This document shows positions 7,880-15,310 of a DNA stretch of 64,000 bases, piece by piece. The notes beneath the pieces are model-generated. The model saw only the letters and a list, made by a program, of their open reading frames with translations, searched no databases and had not been told where the DNA came from. Made by a program: the position numbers and the translations under genes. Numbering within the stretch: position 1 is the stretch's first letter; every line of letters begins with the position of its first letter. Origin of the DNA: Donghicola eburneus (lineage in GTDB: Bacteria > Pseudomonadota > Alphaproteobacteria > Rhodobacterales > Rhodobacteraceae); the NCBI RefSeq assembly GCF_900115865.1, contig NZ_FOXY01000008.1, forward strand, positions 62,001 through 126,000. The letters run 5' to 3'.

Positions 7880-8029
7880 TTGTAAAATCCACTTTGTTCG
7901 AGAGGTGAGGGTGGTTTTTCAGTCTCGTCGATAACATGGCTCTTGCTTTTTCGAACGCAATCACGAGAAATGCGGTAGTAAATGTGTGTGCCTGCACAAT
8001 AATGAAGTTTCGGGGGTCTAATTGGTCTG

Positions 8030-8911
8030 ATGGGTATGGATAATTGGGACGAGGTGCGTACCGCCTATCAGGTGGCGCGAATGGGGACTGTCAGTGGCGC
8101 TGCCGACATTTTGGGCGTGCACCATGCCACAGTGATCCGTCACATCGATGCACTTGAGCAGCGGCTCGGGGTCAAACTGTTCCAACGCCATGCTCGTGGT
8201 TACACGCCGACCGAAGCGGGTCATGACCTGTTCCGCGTGGCGCAAACCACTGATGACCAGTTCAGCCAGTTGGCGGGCCGGATCAAAGGGCAGGGCGCCG
8301 GTGTCGGGGGCGAGTTGGTCGTCACATCGCTGGTGCAGTTGTCTCCGCTGATCGTGCCGGTGCTGAAGGGTTTTCAGGAAGAGCATCCGGATGTGGTCGT
8401 CCGCTTTCTGACCGGCGAGCGTCTGTTCCGTCTGGAGTATGGCGAGGCCCACGTGGCGATCCGTGCGGGCAACGCGCCGGATCAGCCGGATAACGTGGTG
8501 CAGCCGTTCTTTCGCCAGCAGGTCGCGCTGTTCGCGTCCAAGAGCTACGTCGAGAAGTATGGCAAACCCGAGAGTCCCGCGGACTATAAAGACCACCGCT
8601 TTGTCGGGCAGGATAACGTCGACAGCCGCGCGCCCTTCTATATGTGGATGAAGGACAATATCCCGCGCGAGAACGTGACATTCCGGTCAGAGGATTCCCG
8701 CGCAATCGAGCAGGCCATTCTGGACGGTGCCGGAATCGGCTTCATGGCCTACTGGGAATGGCAGCAGCACAAAGATCTGGTGCAGATTTGCGAACCCGAT
8801 GACACCTGGGCCTCGAATATCTGGATCGTGACCCACGTAGACCTGCATCGCACGCCCAAGGTTCAGACCTTCCTCAAGTATCTGAAGGATCAGGCTCAGG
8901 GCTGGCGCTGA
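8030..8911 (+). CDS. LysR family transcriptional regulator
   Basis: The 293-residue protein has an N-terminal winged HTH (GTVSGAADILGVHHATVIRHIDALEQRLGVKLFQR, about residues 18-52) followed by the periplasmic-binding-like effector domain. It is divergent from azoR, the usual arrangement for a LysR regulator and its target. ATG at 8036 (MDNWDEV) is an alternative start. Its last 38 bases overlap the end of the convergent ArsR gene. The intergenic region contains the separated inverted repeat TCTCGT/ACGAGA (7922-7967), a possible part of the operator, but this is weak evidence. Confidence 0.92.
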   Translation: MGMDNWDEVRTAYQVARMGTVSGAADILGVHHATVIRHIDALEQRLGVKLFQRHARGYTPTEAGHDLFRVAQTTDDQFSQLAGRIKGQGAGVGGELVVTSLVQLSPLIVPVLKGFQEEHPDVVVRFLTGERLFRLEYGEAHVAIRAGNAPDQPDNVVQPFFRQQVALFASKSYVEKYGKPESPADYKDHRFVGQDNVDSRAPFYMWMKDNIPRENVTFRSEDSRAIEQAILDGAGIGFMAYWEWQQHKDLVQICEPDDTWASNIWIVTHVDLHRTPKVQTFLKYLKDQAQGWR

Positions 8912-9224
8912 GTTCAACCTCGAGAAACCGTTCGAAGGCGTCCAGATTGACGGCTTCGAACTGCCCGAAGCCCTGCATCCATATACTGGCATCCCGCAGG
9001 GCATTCGGCTCTAGCTTGCACCATTTCACCCGTCCGCGCTTTTCCTGAGAGATCAGGCCCGCGTTGGCGAGAATGGTCAGATGCTTGGAAATCGCAGCCA
9101 ATGACATGTCGAACGGCTCTGCCACATCGGTGACGGCCATATCATCCTCGAGCAGCATCGACAGGATGGTGCGTCGGGTGCGATCGGCGAGCGCCGCAAA
9201 AACAAGGTCGAGCTGCTGGTCCAT
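8874..9224 (-). CDS. ArsR family winged-helix regulator
   Basis: A 116-residue single-domain regulator: FAALADRTRRTILSMLLEDDMAVTDVAEPFDMSLAAISKHLTILANAGLISQEKRGRVKWCKLEP is the canonical ArsR HTH and wing. No metal-binding cysteine pair is present in the recognition helix, and this subgroup often sits next to SRPBCC genes, though none is next to it here. The frame is open to 9323, but ATG at 9224 gives the normal start. The 3' end overlaps lysR by 38 bases in antisense. Confidence 0.88.
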   Translation of the reverse strand: MDQQLDLVFAALADRTRRTILSMLLEDDMAVTDVAEPFDMSLAAISKHLTILANAGLISQEKRGRVKWCKLEPNALRDASIWMQGFGQFEAVNLDAFERFLEVELSASPEPDPSDT

Positions 9225-9374
9225 AATCAGGGCATGGGGCAGGAATTTGGGAACGTCAACCAAATGGTTGAATATAGAAAATGGGCCTTTCGTGCCGGTT
9301 TTGCCTGCGGCGTGGTGGCGCAAACGGAAATCGATGTCATAAAAATCAATGACTTAAGGTGGACATTCTGTCGC

Positions 9375-9403
9375 TTGACTCACAGCGCTGTGACACCTAT
9401 CCA
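9375..9403 (+). promoter_or_regulatory. Candidate atp operon promoter with palindrome in the spacer
   Basis: TTGACT (9375-9380) and TATCCA (9398-9403) are separated by 17 bases, 28 bases upstream of the atpI start. The spacer starts with the perfect palindrome TCACAGCGCTGTGA (9380-9393), which would place an operator between the -35 and -10 boxes. This is a sequence reading only. Confidence 0.45.
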
Positions 9404-9430
9404 ACCTCCAACAGCCCAAGGGGTGCGTAG

Positions 9431-9775
9431 ATGATTGATCCAGCCGAAAAAGAGCGTCTTGAGCGGCTCGAGGCGCGGATCTCGGAAGCGAAAAAGGCTC
9501 ATGCCGAGCCTGAGCCCCGGGCCGACGAACATTATTCCCAAGCGCAAGTTGCTTGGCGGATGGTGACGGAACTGGTTGCCGGTTTATTGATCGGCTTCGG
9601 CATGGGATACGGTTTGGATGCCATTTTAGGGACCAAACCGGTGTTCATGGCGGTATTTACATTGTTGGGTTTCATCGCGGGCGTGAAGACAATGCTCCGC
9701 TCGGTAACAGAAATCCAAGATCAACACGCGGCGACGGCCGCACAGGATGATGAGGGACGTAACAGTGGCGGATAA
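9431..9775 (+). CDS. atpI: F0F1 ATP synthase assembly protein AtpI
   Basis: The 114-residue protein has a charged N-terminal helix and two membrane segments at about residues 45-63 and 68-88, with the glycine-rich turn [16 protein letters not shown] between them. AtpI/AtpZ-type proteins help assemble the c-ring or handle Mg2+/Ca2+ uptake for the synthase. It is the first gene of the F0 operon and overlaps the atpB start. Confidence 0.92.
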   Translation: MIDPAEKERLERLEARISEAKKAHAEPEPRADEHYSQAQVAWRMVTELVAGLLIGFGMGYGLDAILGTKPVFMAVFTLLGFIAGVKTMLRSVTEIQDQHAATAAQDDEGRNSGG

Positions 9776-10523
9776 TGCACACGCAGCAGAAGGCACCGGC
9801 CTGGTTTTTCACCCCATGGATCAGTTCAAGGTCCAGCCGCTGTTCGGTGGTACTGACGTAAGCTGGTACACCCCGACCAACGCGATGCTGTGGCTTGCCC
9901 TGACCGTTCTGGCTGTCTTCCTCGTGATGGTTGTTGGGACACGCGGCCGCGCTGTGATCCCCTCGCGCGGTCAGTCGATCGGCGAACTGGCGTACGGCTT
10001 CGTCTACAAGATGATCGAGGACGTGACCGGCAAGGATGCCATCGTCTACTTCCCCTACATCATGACCCTGTTCATGTTCATCCTGATGAACAACTTCCTG
10101 GGTCTGATCCCTGCCAGCTTCGCGAACACTGCACAGATCGCAGTCACCGCGATCCTCGCATTCGCAGTTTTCTTTGCCGTGACGATCATCGGTTTCGTCA
10201 AACACGGCACGCACTTCCTCGGCCTTTTCTGGGTGACCTCGGCGCCGCTCGCCATCCGTCCCGTTCTGGCCGTCATCGAAGTGATTTCCTACTTTGTTCG
10301 CCCTGTCAGCCACTCTATCCGTCTTGCCGGTAACATCACCGCCGGTCACGCCGTGATCAAAGTGTTCGCTGCATTCGCCGGTCTCGTCGCTCTGTCGCCG
10401 CTGGCTATCCTGGGCATCACCGCCATGTACGGCCTCGAAATGCTGGTTGCATTCATTCAGGCCTACGTTTTCACCATCCTGACTTGTGTCTATCTGAAAG
10501 ACGCTCTGCACCCGAGCCACTAA
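9765..10523 (+). CDS. atpB: ATP synthase F0 subunit a
   Basis: Subunit a forms the proton half-channels against the c-ring. The 252-residue reading contains several membrane helices and the essential arginine in [46 protein letters not shown] closes the protein. I chose the GTG at 9765 because GAGG lies 10 bases upstream and [10 protein letters not shown] resembles known N-termini; the frame is also open from ATG 9747. It overlaps the end of atpI by 11 bases. Confidence 0.95.
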   Translation: MADNAHAAEGTGLVFHPMDQFKVQPLFGGTDVSWYTPTNAMLWLALTVLAVFLVMVVGTRGRAVIPSRGQSIGELAYGFVYKMIEDVTGKDAIVYFPYIMTLFMFILMNNFLGLIPASFANTAQIAVTAILAFAVFFAVTIIGFVKHGTHFLGLFWVTSAPLAIRPVLAVIEVISYFVRPVSHSIRLAGNITAGHAVIKVFAAFAGLVALSPLAILGITAMYGLEMLVAFIQAYVFTILTCVYLKDALHPSH

Positions 10524-10581
10524 GGCTCGGCCCCGCAGATCAGGACTGAATTATCGCCATTCCAACGTAAGGAGAAATGTT

Positions 10582-10818
10582 ATGGAAGGCTCGATCGCAG
10601 AAATGGGTAAATTCATCGGTGCCGGCCTGTCGGCATTCGGTATGGGTCTGGCAGCTATCGGTGTGGGCAACGTCGCCGGTAACTTCCTGGCTGGCGCACT
10701 GCGCAACCCTTCGGCCGCTGGCGGCCAAACCGCGACCCTGTTCATCGGTATCGCGTTCGCAGAAGCACTGGGCATCTTCTCGTTCCTGGTTGCTCTGCTG
10801 CTGATGTTCGCCGTCTAA
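10582..10818 (+). CDS. atpE: ATP synthase F0 subunit c
   Basis: The 78-residue two-helix hairpin protein builds the rotor ring. The proton-binding carboxylate is Glu61 in [11 protein letters not shown], and the polar loop is Arg41-Asn42-Pro43. A Gly-rich first helix ([18 protein letters not shown]) is typical, and there is no Na+-binding signature. AAGGAGAA precedes the start. Two strong hairpins lie between it and atpF', where the operon needs many more c than b copies. Confidence 0.97.
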   Translation: MEGSIAEMGKFIGAGLSAFGMGLAAIGVGNVAGNFLAGALRNPSAAGGQTATLFIGIAFAEALGIFSFLVALLLMFAV

Positions 10819-10840
10819 TCTACGGGTTCATTCCTTACGG

Positions 10841-10893
10841 CCGGGCGAGCGTCACTGCGACGCTCGCCCGGTAATATCGGACCTTCGGGTCCG
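10841..10893 (+). promoter_or_regulatory. Two stacked RNA hairpins between atpE and atpF'
   Basis: A 13-bp perfect stem (10841-10853 with 10859-10871, loop ACTGC) is followed after 6 bases by CGGACC-TTCG-GGTCCG (10878-10893), a six-pair stem closed by a UUCG tetraloop. No U-run follows either, so this looks like an mRNA stabiliser or partial attenuator rather than a full terminator. Confidence 0.65.
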
Positions 10894-10924
10894 AACCAAG
10901 GACGGGCCACGGAGGACGCACAAC

Positions 10925-11473
10925 ATGGCAACTGAATCGCATGGCGCTGAAGCCGTTGCAGCAGGTCACGCCGCAGCCGAGTCGGCAGGTATGCCTCAGC
11001 TCGCAGTCGAGACCTTTGGGAACCAGATCTTCTGGCTCCTCGTCGCGCTTGTCGCGACCTACCTGATCCTGTCGCGCGTGGCTCTGCCGCGTATCGCAGC
11101 CGTTCTGGCCGAGCGTCAGGGGACCATTACGAATGATATCGCCGCCGCCGAAGAGCTGAAGCTCAAGGCGAAAGAGGCAGAGGCCGCCTATGAACAGGCA
11201 CTGGCTGATGCCCGTACGCAGGCGAACGAGATTGTTGAAGCCACCCGTGCCGACATCAAGGCTGACCTTGATGCCGCTCTGGAAAAGGCTGACGCTGAAA
11301 TCGCTGCCAAAGCTGCAGAGTCGGAAAAGGCAATCGCCGAAATCCGCGCGAACGCAGCCGAAAGCGCAGCCGAAGTTGCCAAAGACACCGCCAAAGAGCT
11401 TATCGCTGCTCTGGGTGGCGAAGTTGATGGCCGCTCGGTGACCGCAGCTGTCAACGCCCGGATGAAAGGATAA
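10925..11473 (+). CDS. atpG: ATP synthase F0 subunit b'
   Basis: The 182-residue protein has a single membrane helix at about residues 34-54 ([22 protein letters not shown]) followed by a long Ala/Glu/Lys coiled coil. Its N-terminal extension and position before atpF mark it as the b' (AtpX/AtpG) copy of the divided stator found in photosynthetic lineages and alphaproteobacteria. It pairs with AtpF to form the peripheral stalk that holds the F1 head. Confidence 0.93.
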   Translation: MATESHGAEAVAAGHAAAESAGMPQLAVETFGNQIFWLLVALVATYLILSRVALPRIAAVLAERQGTITNDIAAAEELKLKAKEAEAAYEQALADARTQANEIVEATRADIKADLDAALEKADAEIAAKAAESEKAIAEIRANAAESAAEVAKDTAKELIAALGGEVDGRSVTAAVNARMKG

Positions 11474-11476
11474 GCC

Positions 11477-12034
11477 ATGCGCACACTGATCATCCTTGCC
11501 GCTGCTCTTGCCGCTTCGCCGGCGATGGCTGCATCGGGTCCGTTTTTCTCGCTGCACAACACCAACTTTGTCGTTTTGATCGCCTTCTTGGTGTTCCTCG
11601 GCATCCTCGTGTACTTCAAAGTGCCTGGCACTCTGGGTGGTATGCTGGATAACCGTGCGACCGAGATCAAAGGCGAACTGGACGAAGCACGTCAGCTGCG
11701 CGAAGAGGCTCAGAGCCTGCTTGCAAGCTACGAGCGTAAGCAGAAAGAAGTTCAGGACCAGGCGGACGCAATTGTTGCAAACGCCAAAGCCGAAGCTGAA
11801 GCTGCTGCCGTTCAGGCGAAAGAAGACCTGCAGAAATCGATTGCTCGCCGTGTGCAAGCTGCCGAAGAGCAGATCGCATCGGCCGAAGCATCGGCTGTTC
11901 GTGAAGTCCGTGACAGCGCGATCAACGCAGCTGTTGGCGCGGCGCGCGACATCCTTGCCAAGCAGATGACCGACGAAAAGTCGGGCGCTCTGATCGACTC
12001 GTCGATCAACGAAGTAAAAGCCAAACTGCACTAA
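11477..12034 (+). CDS. atpF: ATP synthase F0 subunit b
   Basis: This is the 185-residue b subunit. The N-terminal stretch MRTLIILAAALAASPAMAAS looks like a signal peptide or extra hydrophobic leader and precedes the true membrane helix at about residues 29-49 (TNFVVLIAFLVFLGILVYFKVP). The remainder is a charged coiled coil with the VREVRDSAINAAVGAARDIL segment near the end. It starts 3 bases after the atpF' stop and is followed by a strong terminator, so the F0 operon ends here; F1 genes are not in this window. Confidence 0.95.
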   Translation: MRTLIILAAALAASPAMAASGPFFSLHNTNFVVLIAFLVFLGILVYFKVPGTLGGMLDNRATEIKGELDEARQLREEAQSLLASYERKQKEVQDQADAIVANAKAEAEAAAVQAKEDLQKSIARRVQAAEEQIASAEASAVREVRDSAINAAVGAARDILAKQMTDEKSGALIDSSINEVKAKLH

Positions 12035-12060
12035 CGGCCAAGGTCTTACAGGGACAGTGA

Positions 12061-12095
12061 AGCGCGGATTGCATTCTTGCAGTCCGCGCTTTTTC
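12061..12095 (+). terminator. Rho-independent terminator of the atp F0 operon
   Basis: AGCGCGGA (12061-12068) pairs with TCCGCGCT (12083-12090), with extra GCA/TGC pairing inside, and is followed by TTTTT. It lies 26 bases past the atpF stop. Confidence 0.88.
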
Positions 12096-12162
12096 GTTGC
12101 AGTAAGCAACCAAGTTTAGACGAGTGTGCTATCATCGCATTATGCGGTGAAAGGGTTGGAGT

Positions 12163-12543
12163 ATGCCTTTCAAGACAACAGCGATTTTGACGGCGGCGGT
12201 TATGGCGGCACTCGGGCTGGTTTTGCTATGGGCGCCGGACTCGATTCTGGACGACTCGTTTGACCTGTCCGCAGATTATTCGCACATAATGGCGCGTCGC
12301 ATGTCGATCTTTATGCTGATCTACGCATTCTTGCTGTTCAGGTTGCATGACGTGCCCGCAGGCAAAGTGCGCAACACTCTGTGCCATGGCTCCATCATTC
12401 TGATGTTCTCGTTGGGTGCGCTAGCGGCCTATGAGATGGCTGTCGGCCATGCAGCAGGCAATTTCATGCGCATCGGTCTTGCGAACTTTGCGATGGGGTT
12501 TCTGTTCGTATGGAGCTGCATTTCTGAGCGCAGGCGAGGTTAA
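12163..12543 (+). CDS. Small four-helix membrane protein, unknown
   Basis: The 126-residue product has four hydrophobic segments at about residues 7-25, 46-61, 73-93 and 100-118, with a short loop (DSILDDSFDLSADYSHIMARR) between the first two. The pattern resembles small DUF4345-like membrane proteins, but I cannot assign it. GGAG precedes the ATG. Its stop overlaps the convergent GntR gene by four bases. Confidence 0.75.
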   Translation: MPFKTTAILTAAVMAALGLVLLWAPDSILDDSFDLSADYSHIMARRMSIFMLIYAFLLFRLHDVPAGKVRNTLCHGSIILMFSLGALAAYEMAVGHAAGNFMRIGLANFAMGFLFVWSCISERRRG

Positions 12544-13316
12544 CGATCCCGTTCGTGCTGGAAACGCTGCATCGCAACCGCTTCGTTGCGCAGCGCACGC
12601 TTTTCGTCCCGCAGGGCCGTTTCGACGTAATCCAAATGTGCAGTTACTGCGGCCCGCGCGGCGGCCGGATCCCGTTTCTGTAGAGCTGTGTTGATCGCGC
12701 GGTGCTGCTCTAGCAGGTCATCGCGGGTGGTGCGCTGTTTGAACATGACGTTACGATTGTAGAACACACCTTCGCGCAGCAGATCGAACATGGAGCGCAG
12801 CATGTGCAGCATAATCGTGTTGTGGCTGGCCTCGATGATGGCCATGTGGAAATCGGCATCAATCGCAGCCTCTTCGGCGGGATTTCGTTTGGGATGGGCG
12901 GCCTCCATCCGTTTGAAGACGGTGTCGATCACCCGCAAATCCGTGTCTGACGCCATGCGGCAGGCGCGGTCGGCGGCCAGCCCCTCGATGTCGCGGCGGA
13001 ACGCGATGTAGTCAAACACGGCTTCGTCATGCGCGGCGAAGAGCCGGATGAGGGCGGGTGAAAACGCATTTCCCAAAACTTCTGCCACGAAAACGCCGGA
13101 CCCGGCGCGGGTTTCAAGCAACCCATTATCCTGCAGTTCCGATACGGCTTCGCGCAGGGATGGACGCGACACGCCAAGCCGATCCGACAGCTCTCGCTCT
13201 GACGGGAGCCGTTCCCCCGGCCGGAGAATGCCGCGCAGAATCAACTGCTCGATCTGTCGGACCACAGAGGTCGAAAGCTTTTCCGGTTGGACTTTTTGAA
13301 AGGGCATTGCGGGCAC
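12540..13316 (-). CDS. FadR-subfamily GntR transcriptional regulator
   Basis: The 258-residue protein has the GntR winged helix (GILRPGERLPSERELSDRLGVSRPSLREAVSELQDNGLLETRAGSGVFV, about residues 30-78) and a C-terminal FCD all-helical ligand domain with the metal-binding DADFHMAIIEASHN and LLEQHRAINTAL motifs. Regulators of this type sense organic acids or sugars acids. A perfect palindrome at 13330-13346 lies 14 bases upstream of its start and is probably its own operator. The membrane protein gene immediately upstream on the same strand may be a target. Confidence 0.92.
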   Translation of the reverse strand: MPAMPFQKVQPEKLSTSVVRQIEQLILRGILRPGERLPSERELSDRLGVSRPSLREAVSELQDNGLLETRAGSGVFVAEVLGNAFSPALIRLFAAHDEAVFDYIAFRRDIEGLAADRACRMASDTDLRVIDTVFKRMEAAHPKRNPAEEAAIDADFHMAIIEASHNTIMLHMLRSMFDLLREGVFYNRNVMFKQRTTRDDLLEQHRAINTALQKRDPAAARAAVTAHLDYVETALRDEKRALRNEAVAMQRFQHERDR

Positions 13317-13329
13317 CGTCGAATTGATT

Positions 13330-13346
13330 GGTCATATTATATGACC
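13330..13346 (-). promoter_or_regulatory. GntR operator candidate
   Basis: GGTCATAT-T-ATATGACC is a perfect inverted repeat with a one-base centre. The outer GGTC/GACC matches the TGGTC..GACCA style of FadR-type operators. Position directly before the regulator suggests autoregulation. Confidence 0.6.
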
Positions 13347-13369
13347 GGAGCGGCGCGGAAAACACAGCG

Positions 13370-13394
13370 AAAAAAAGAGCGCCCCGAAGGGCGC
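13370..13394 (-). terminator. Rho-independent terminator of the 13432-14643 gene
   Basis: On the minus strand GCGCCC-TTCG-GGGCGC (13394 to 13379) is followed by TC and seven T (13376 to 13370). The stop of the membrane protein gene is about 38 bases upstream. Transcripts are therefore expected to end before the GntR gene. Confidence 0.85.
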
Positions 13395-13431
13395 CCAAGT
13401 CTTTCCAGGGATGGAAAAGAGAGTGGTGGTT

Positions 13432-14643
13432 TTATTCTGCGGGCACCGCCGCTGCCTCTGAGGTGGCAAAGTGCTGGCGGTTCAGGCGGAAGACCAAGGC
13501 AACCATCGCGAACTGTGCGATCAGGGCGATGGCGGTGATGCTCCAGTAGGTCACGTCGTACTTGGTGATCACGCCAGCAGCCACGAGCCCTTTGTTGACG
13601 AAGAAGTGCAGCATGACACTCAGCGCGACACCGGGGCAGACCAGAGCGTAGGACCCAGCAGATGTTTTCTGACCCAGAACGAAGTCCTTGAAGTAGCCTT
13701 GGCGGCGCAGAACCGTCATGCCAAGGCCAAGGAAGACGAGTTGTACTGCCAGTAGCTTGGCCAAGAAGACCATGGTTTCGCCTGCAGTGGTGTGCACCTC
13801 GAAGGTGGTGTGCAGGCCGTGATCTTGGCGCAGGACCATGATCCCGAGCACGGTCATCAATGGGACGATAATCATCAGCGTCGGGCCAGCTTCTTTGGCG
13901 GTGCCATAGTGCAGCATCGAATTGAAGGCGGTCAGCACGGCGACAACGCTGTAGAGCACGGCGGCCACCCCAAAGACGGTGGACAGCACGAGGCTCGCAC
14001 CGACTGTCGCGGTGGTGTGCGACATCGCGGCGGGGGCGGACAGACCAACGGCAACCATAGCCAGAGCAAACGCAGGCAGCATTTGGGCAAAAGAGTTGTG
14101 CGCGGTCACATCAAAGATCCCGCCCTTGGACAGCACGCGGCCAAGGAAGTCGCCGATCAGGCGCACAGCCCACACACCGGTCAGCGCGAAGGCAACCATC
14201 GCCATCGGGAACAGATATTCGACGATGCTCCACAGCTGCGGCACGAACACGAGACCGACGATAAAGCTGGCGTTGATGCTCATGGCAACGGCCAGAGGTG
14301 CGGCGAGCAAGGTCGTTTCGCCGTTAGAGTTGCGCAGTTTGGTATAGGCTTCGGTCTGCTTGAATTTGGACAGCTGGCCGAGGTTCCAGATCAGTGCCTT
14401 GATGTTCATGAAGGCAAACACGGCGATGCCCAGAGCGGCCACGATGATGGCGGCTTTCAGCGGCAGCGTACCTGTTTCGAACGCGGCGCGAATGTCCTCG
14501 AAGACGGGGACAGGCTTGCCGGGATGCGGGACCCAGAACATCAGATACATAAAGAATGTGACGGCAAGGCCGCCTGCTCCGACGGAGCCTAGGAAGTAGG
14601 TGGGGACATATTTGTCCGCGGCTTTGTAAGTGTGAATCGACAT
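13432..14643 (-). CDS. Polytopic membrane protein, possible transporter
   Basis: The 403-residue product has about ten hydrophobic segments spread over its length and short loops, as in TDT/SLAC1-like transporters. A conserved-looking N-terminus (KYVPTYFLGSVGAGGLAVTFFMYLMFWVPHPG) and a segment with Cys near residue 335 (SYALVCPGVALSVMLHFF) stand out. It may correspond to the TsoY-named family in RefSeq, but that is from memory and uncertain. The substrate is unknown. A perfect inverted repeat lies 24-49 bases upstream of the start, and a GntR gene follows on the same strand. Confidence 0.75.
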   Translation of the reverse strand: MSIHTYKAADKYVPTYFLGSVGAGGLAVTFFMYLMFWVPHPGKPVPVFEDIRAAFETGTLPLKAAIIVAALGIAVFAFMNIKALIWNLGQLSKFKQTEAYTKLRNSNGETTLLAAPLAVAMSINASFIVGLVFVPQLWSIVEYLFPMAMVAFALTGVWAVRLIGDFLGRVLSKGGIFDVTAHNSFAQMLPAFALAMVAVGLSAPAAMSHTTATVGASLVLSTVFGVAAVLYSVVAVLTAFNSMLHYGTAKEAGPTLMIIVPLMTVLGIMVLRQDHGLHTTFEVHTTAGETMVFLAKLLAVQLVFLGLGMTVLRRQGYFKDFVLGQKTSAGSYALVCPGVALSVMLHFFVNKGLVAAGVITKYDVTYWSITAIALIAQFAMVALVFRLNRQHFATSEAAAVPAE

Positions 14644-14666
14644 CGGACTCTCCTGACGTATTCGTC

Positions 14667-14692
14667 TTTGTGAATATAATAGTATTCACAAA
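14667..14692 (-). promoter_or_regulatory. Operator-like inverted repeat upstream of the membrane protein gene
   Basis: TTTGTGAATA (14667-14676) and TATTCACAAA (14683-14692) are perfect 10-base arms separated by six bases. AT-rich composition and position 24-49 bases upstream of the start fit a promoter-overlapping operator for a dimeric regulator. It does not match the FNR or CRP spacing. Confidence 0.6.
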
Positions 14693-14722
14693 ATGGAATG
14701 TGAAGTCCCAAAGTGTCGCACC

Positions 14723-15178
14723 CTAAGTCATGGTCTTTTCCATGAACAGGCTGTCGGGGTGGTCTGTGTAATCTCCGAAGGGACCGCAGAAGGTAAAGCC
14801 GTGGCGTTGATATAGCTTGTGCGCCGCTGTCAGCAGGGTTCCGGTCTCGAGTCTGAGGATTGGAATCCCTTCCTCGCGCGCGACGGCGAAGATCGCCTCG
14901 AGCATCGCATCAGCGAGTCCTGCACCCCGACAGGTCGGGTCCACGAACATCGATTTAATCTCGCCATAGCCGTCTTTGCGGGCGATGGCGCAGCAACCCC
15001 GCGTGACGCCATCAATCCGCCCTTCAAAGAATGTGATCTCTGGCACGCACAGCGCGTCGATTGACAGAAAGTGGCAGGCCTCCGCGTCAAAAAGAGAGAG
15101 CATGAGTGCGTGGCTGGCCTGTAATAAGGCGGTGGATTCGGGGGCATGTGGGTTGCCGACCGCAACAGTAACAGTCAT
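14723..15178 (-). CDS. GNAT family N-acetyltransferase
   Basis: The 151-residue product shows the GNAT fold: CCAIARKDGYGEIKSMFVDPTCRGAGLADAMLEAIFAVAREEG contains strand 4 and the acetyl-CoA pyrophosphate loop, and KLYQRHGFTFCGPFGDYTDHPDSLFMEK is the C-terminal end typical of the YsnE/PhnO-like group. I take the ATG at 15178; the frame is open much further upstream but that part reads as antisense to smc. It is divergent from smc, with 132 bases between starts. Confidence 0.88.
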   Translation of the reverse strand: MTVTVAVGNPHAPESTALLQASHALMLSLFDAEACHFLSIDALCVPEITFFEGRIDGVTRGCCAIARKDGYGEIKSMFVDPTCRGAGLADAMLEAIFAVAREEGIPILRLETGTLLTAAHKLYQRHGFTFCGPFGDYTDHPDSLFMEKTMT

Positions 15179-15310
15179 CTGTGGGCCTCTTGGTTTCCGC
15201 AATATCTTGTGGATAAGCCGTGCATAAACAATAGATCGTGATGTGGTTCCGTTGACTTCGGTGCAATGCCGCCTGCAAAATAAGCGCCTTACGACTCGCG
15301 CAGGAAAACG

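Noticed and set aside
9672-10520. 282-codon minus-strand open frame over atpB
   Set aside because: Asp/Gly/His-rich mirror of atpB codons with no plausible start context.
10835-12109. 424-codon minus-strand open frame across atpF' and atpF
   Set aside because: It is antisense to two clear ATP synthase genes and lacks any recognisable fold; composition is a mirror of Ala/Glu coiled-coil codons.
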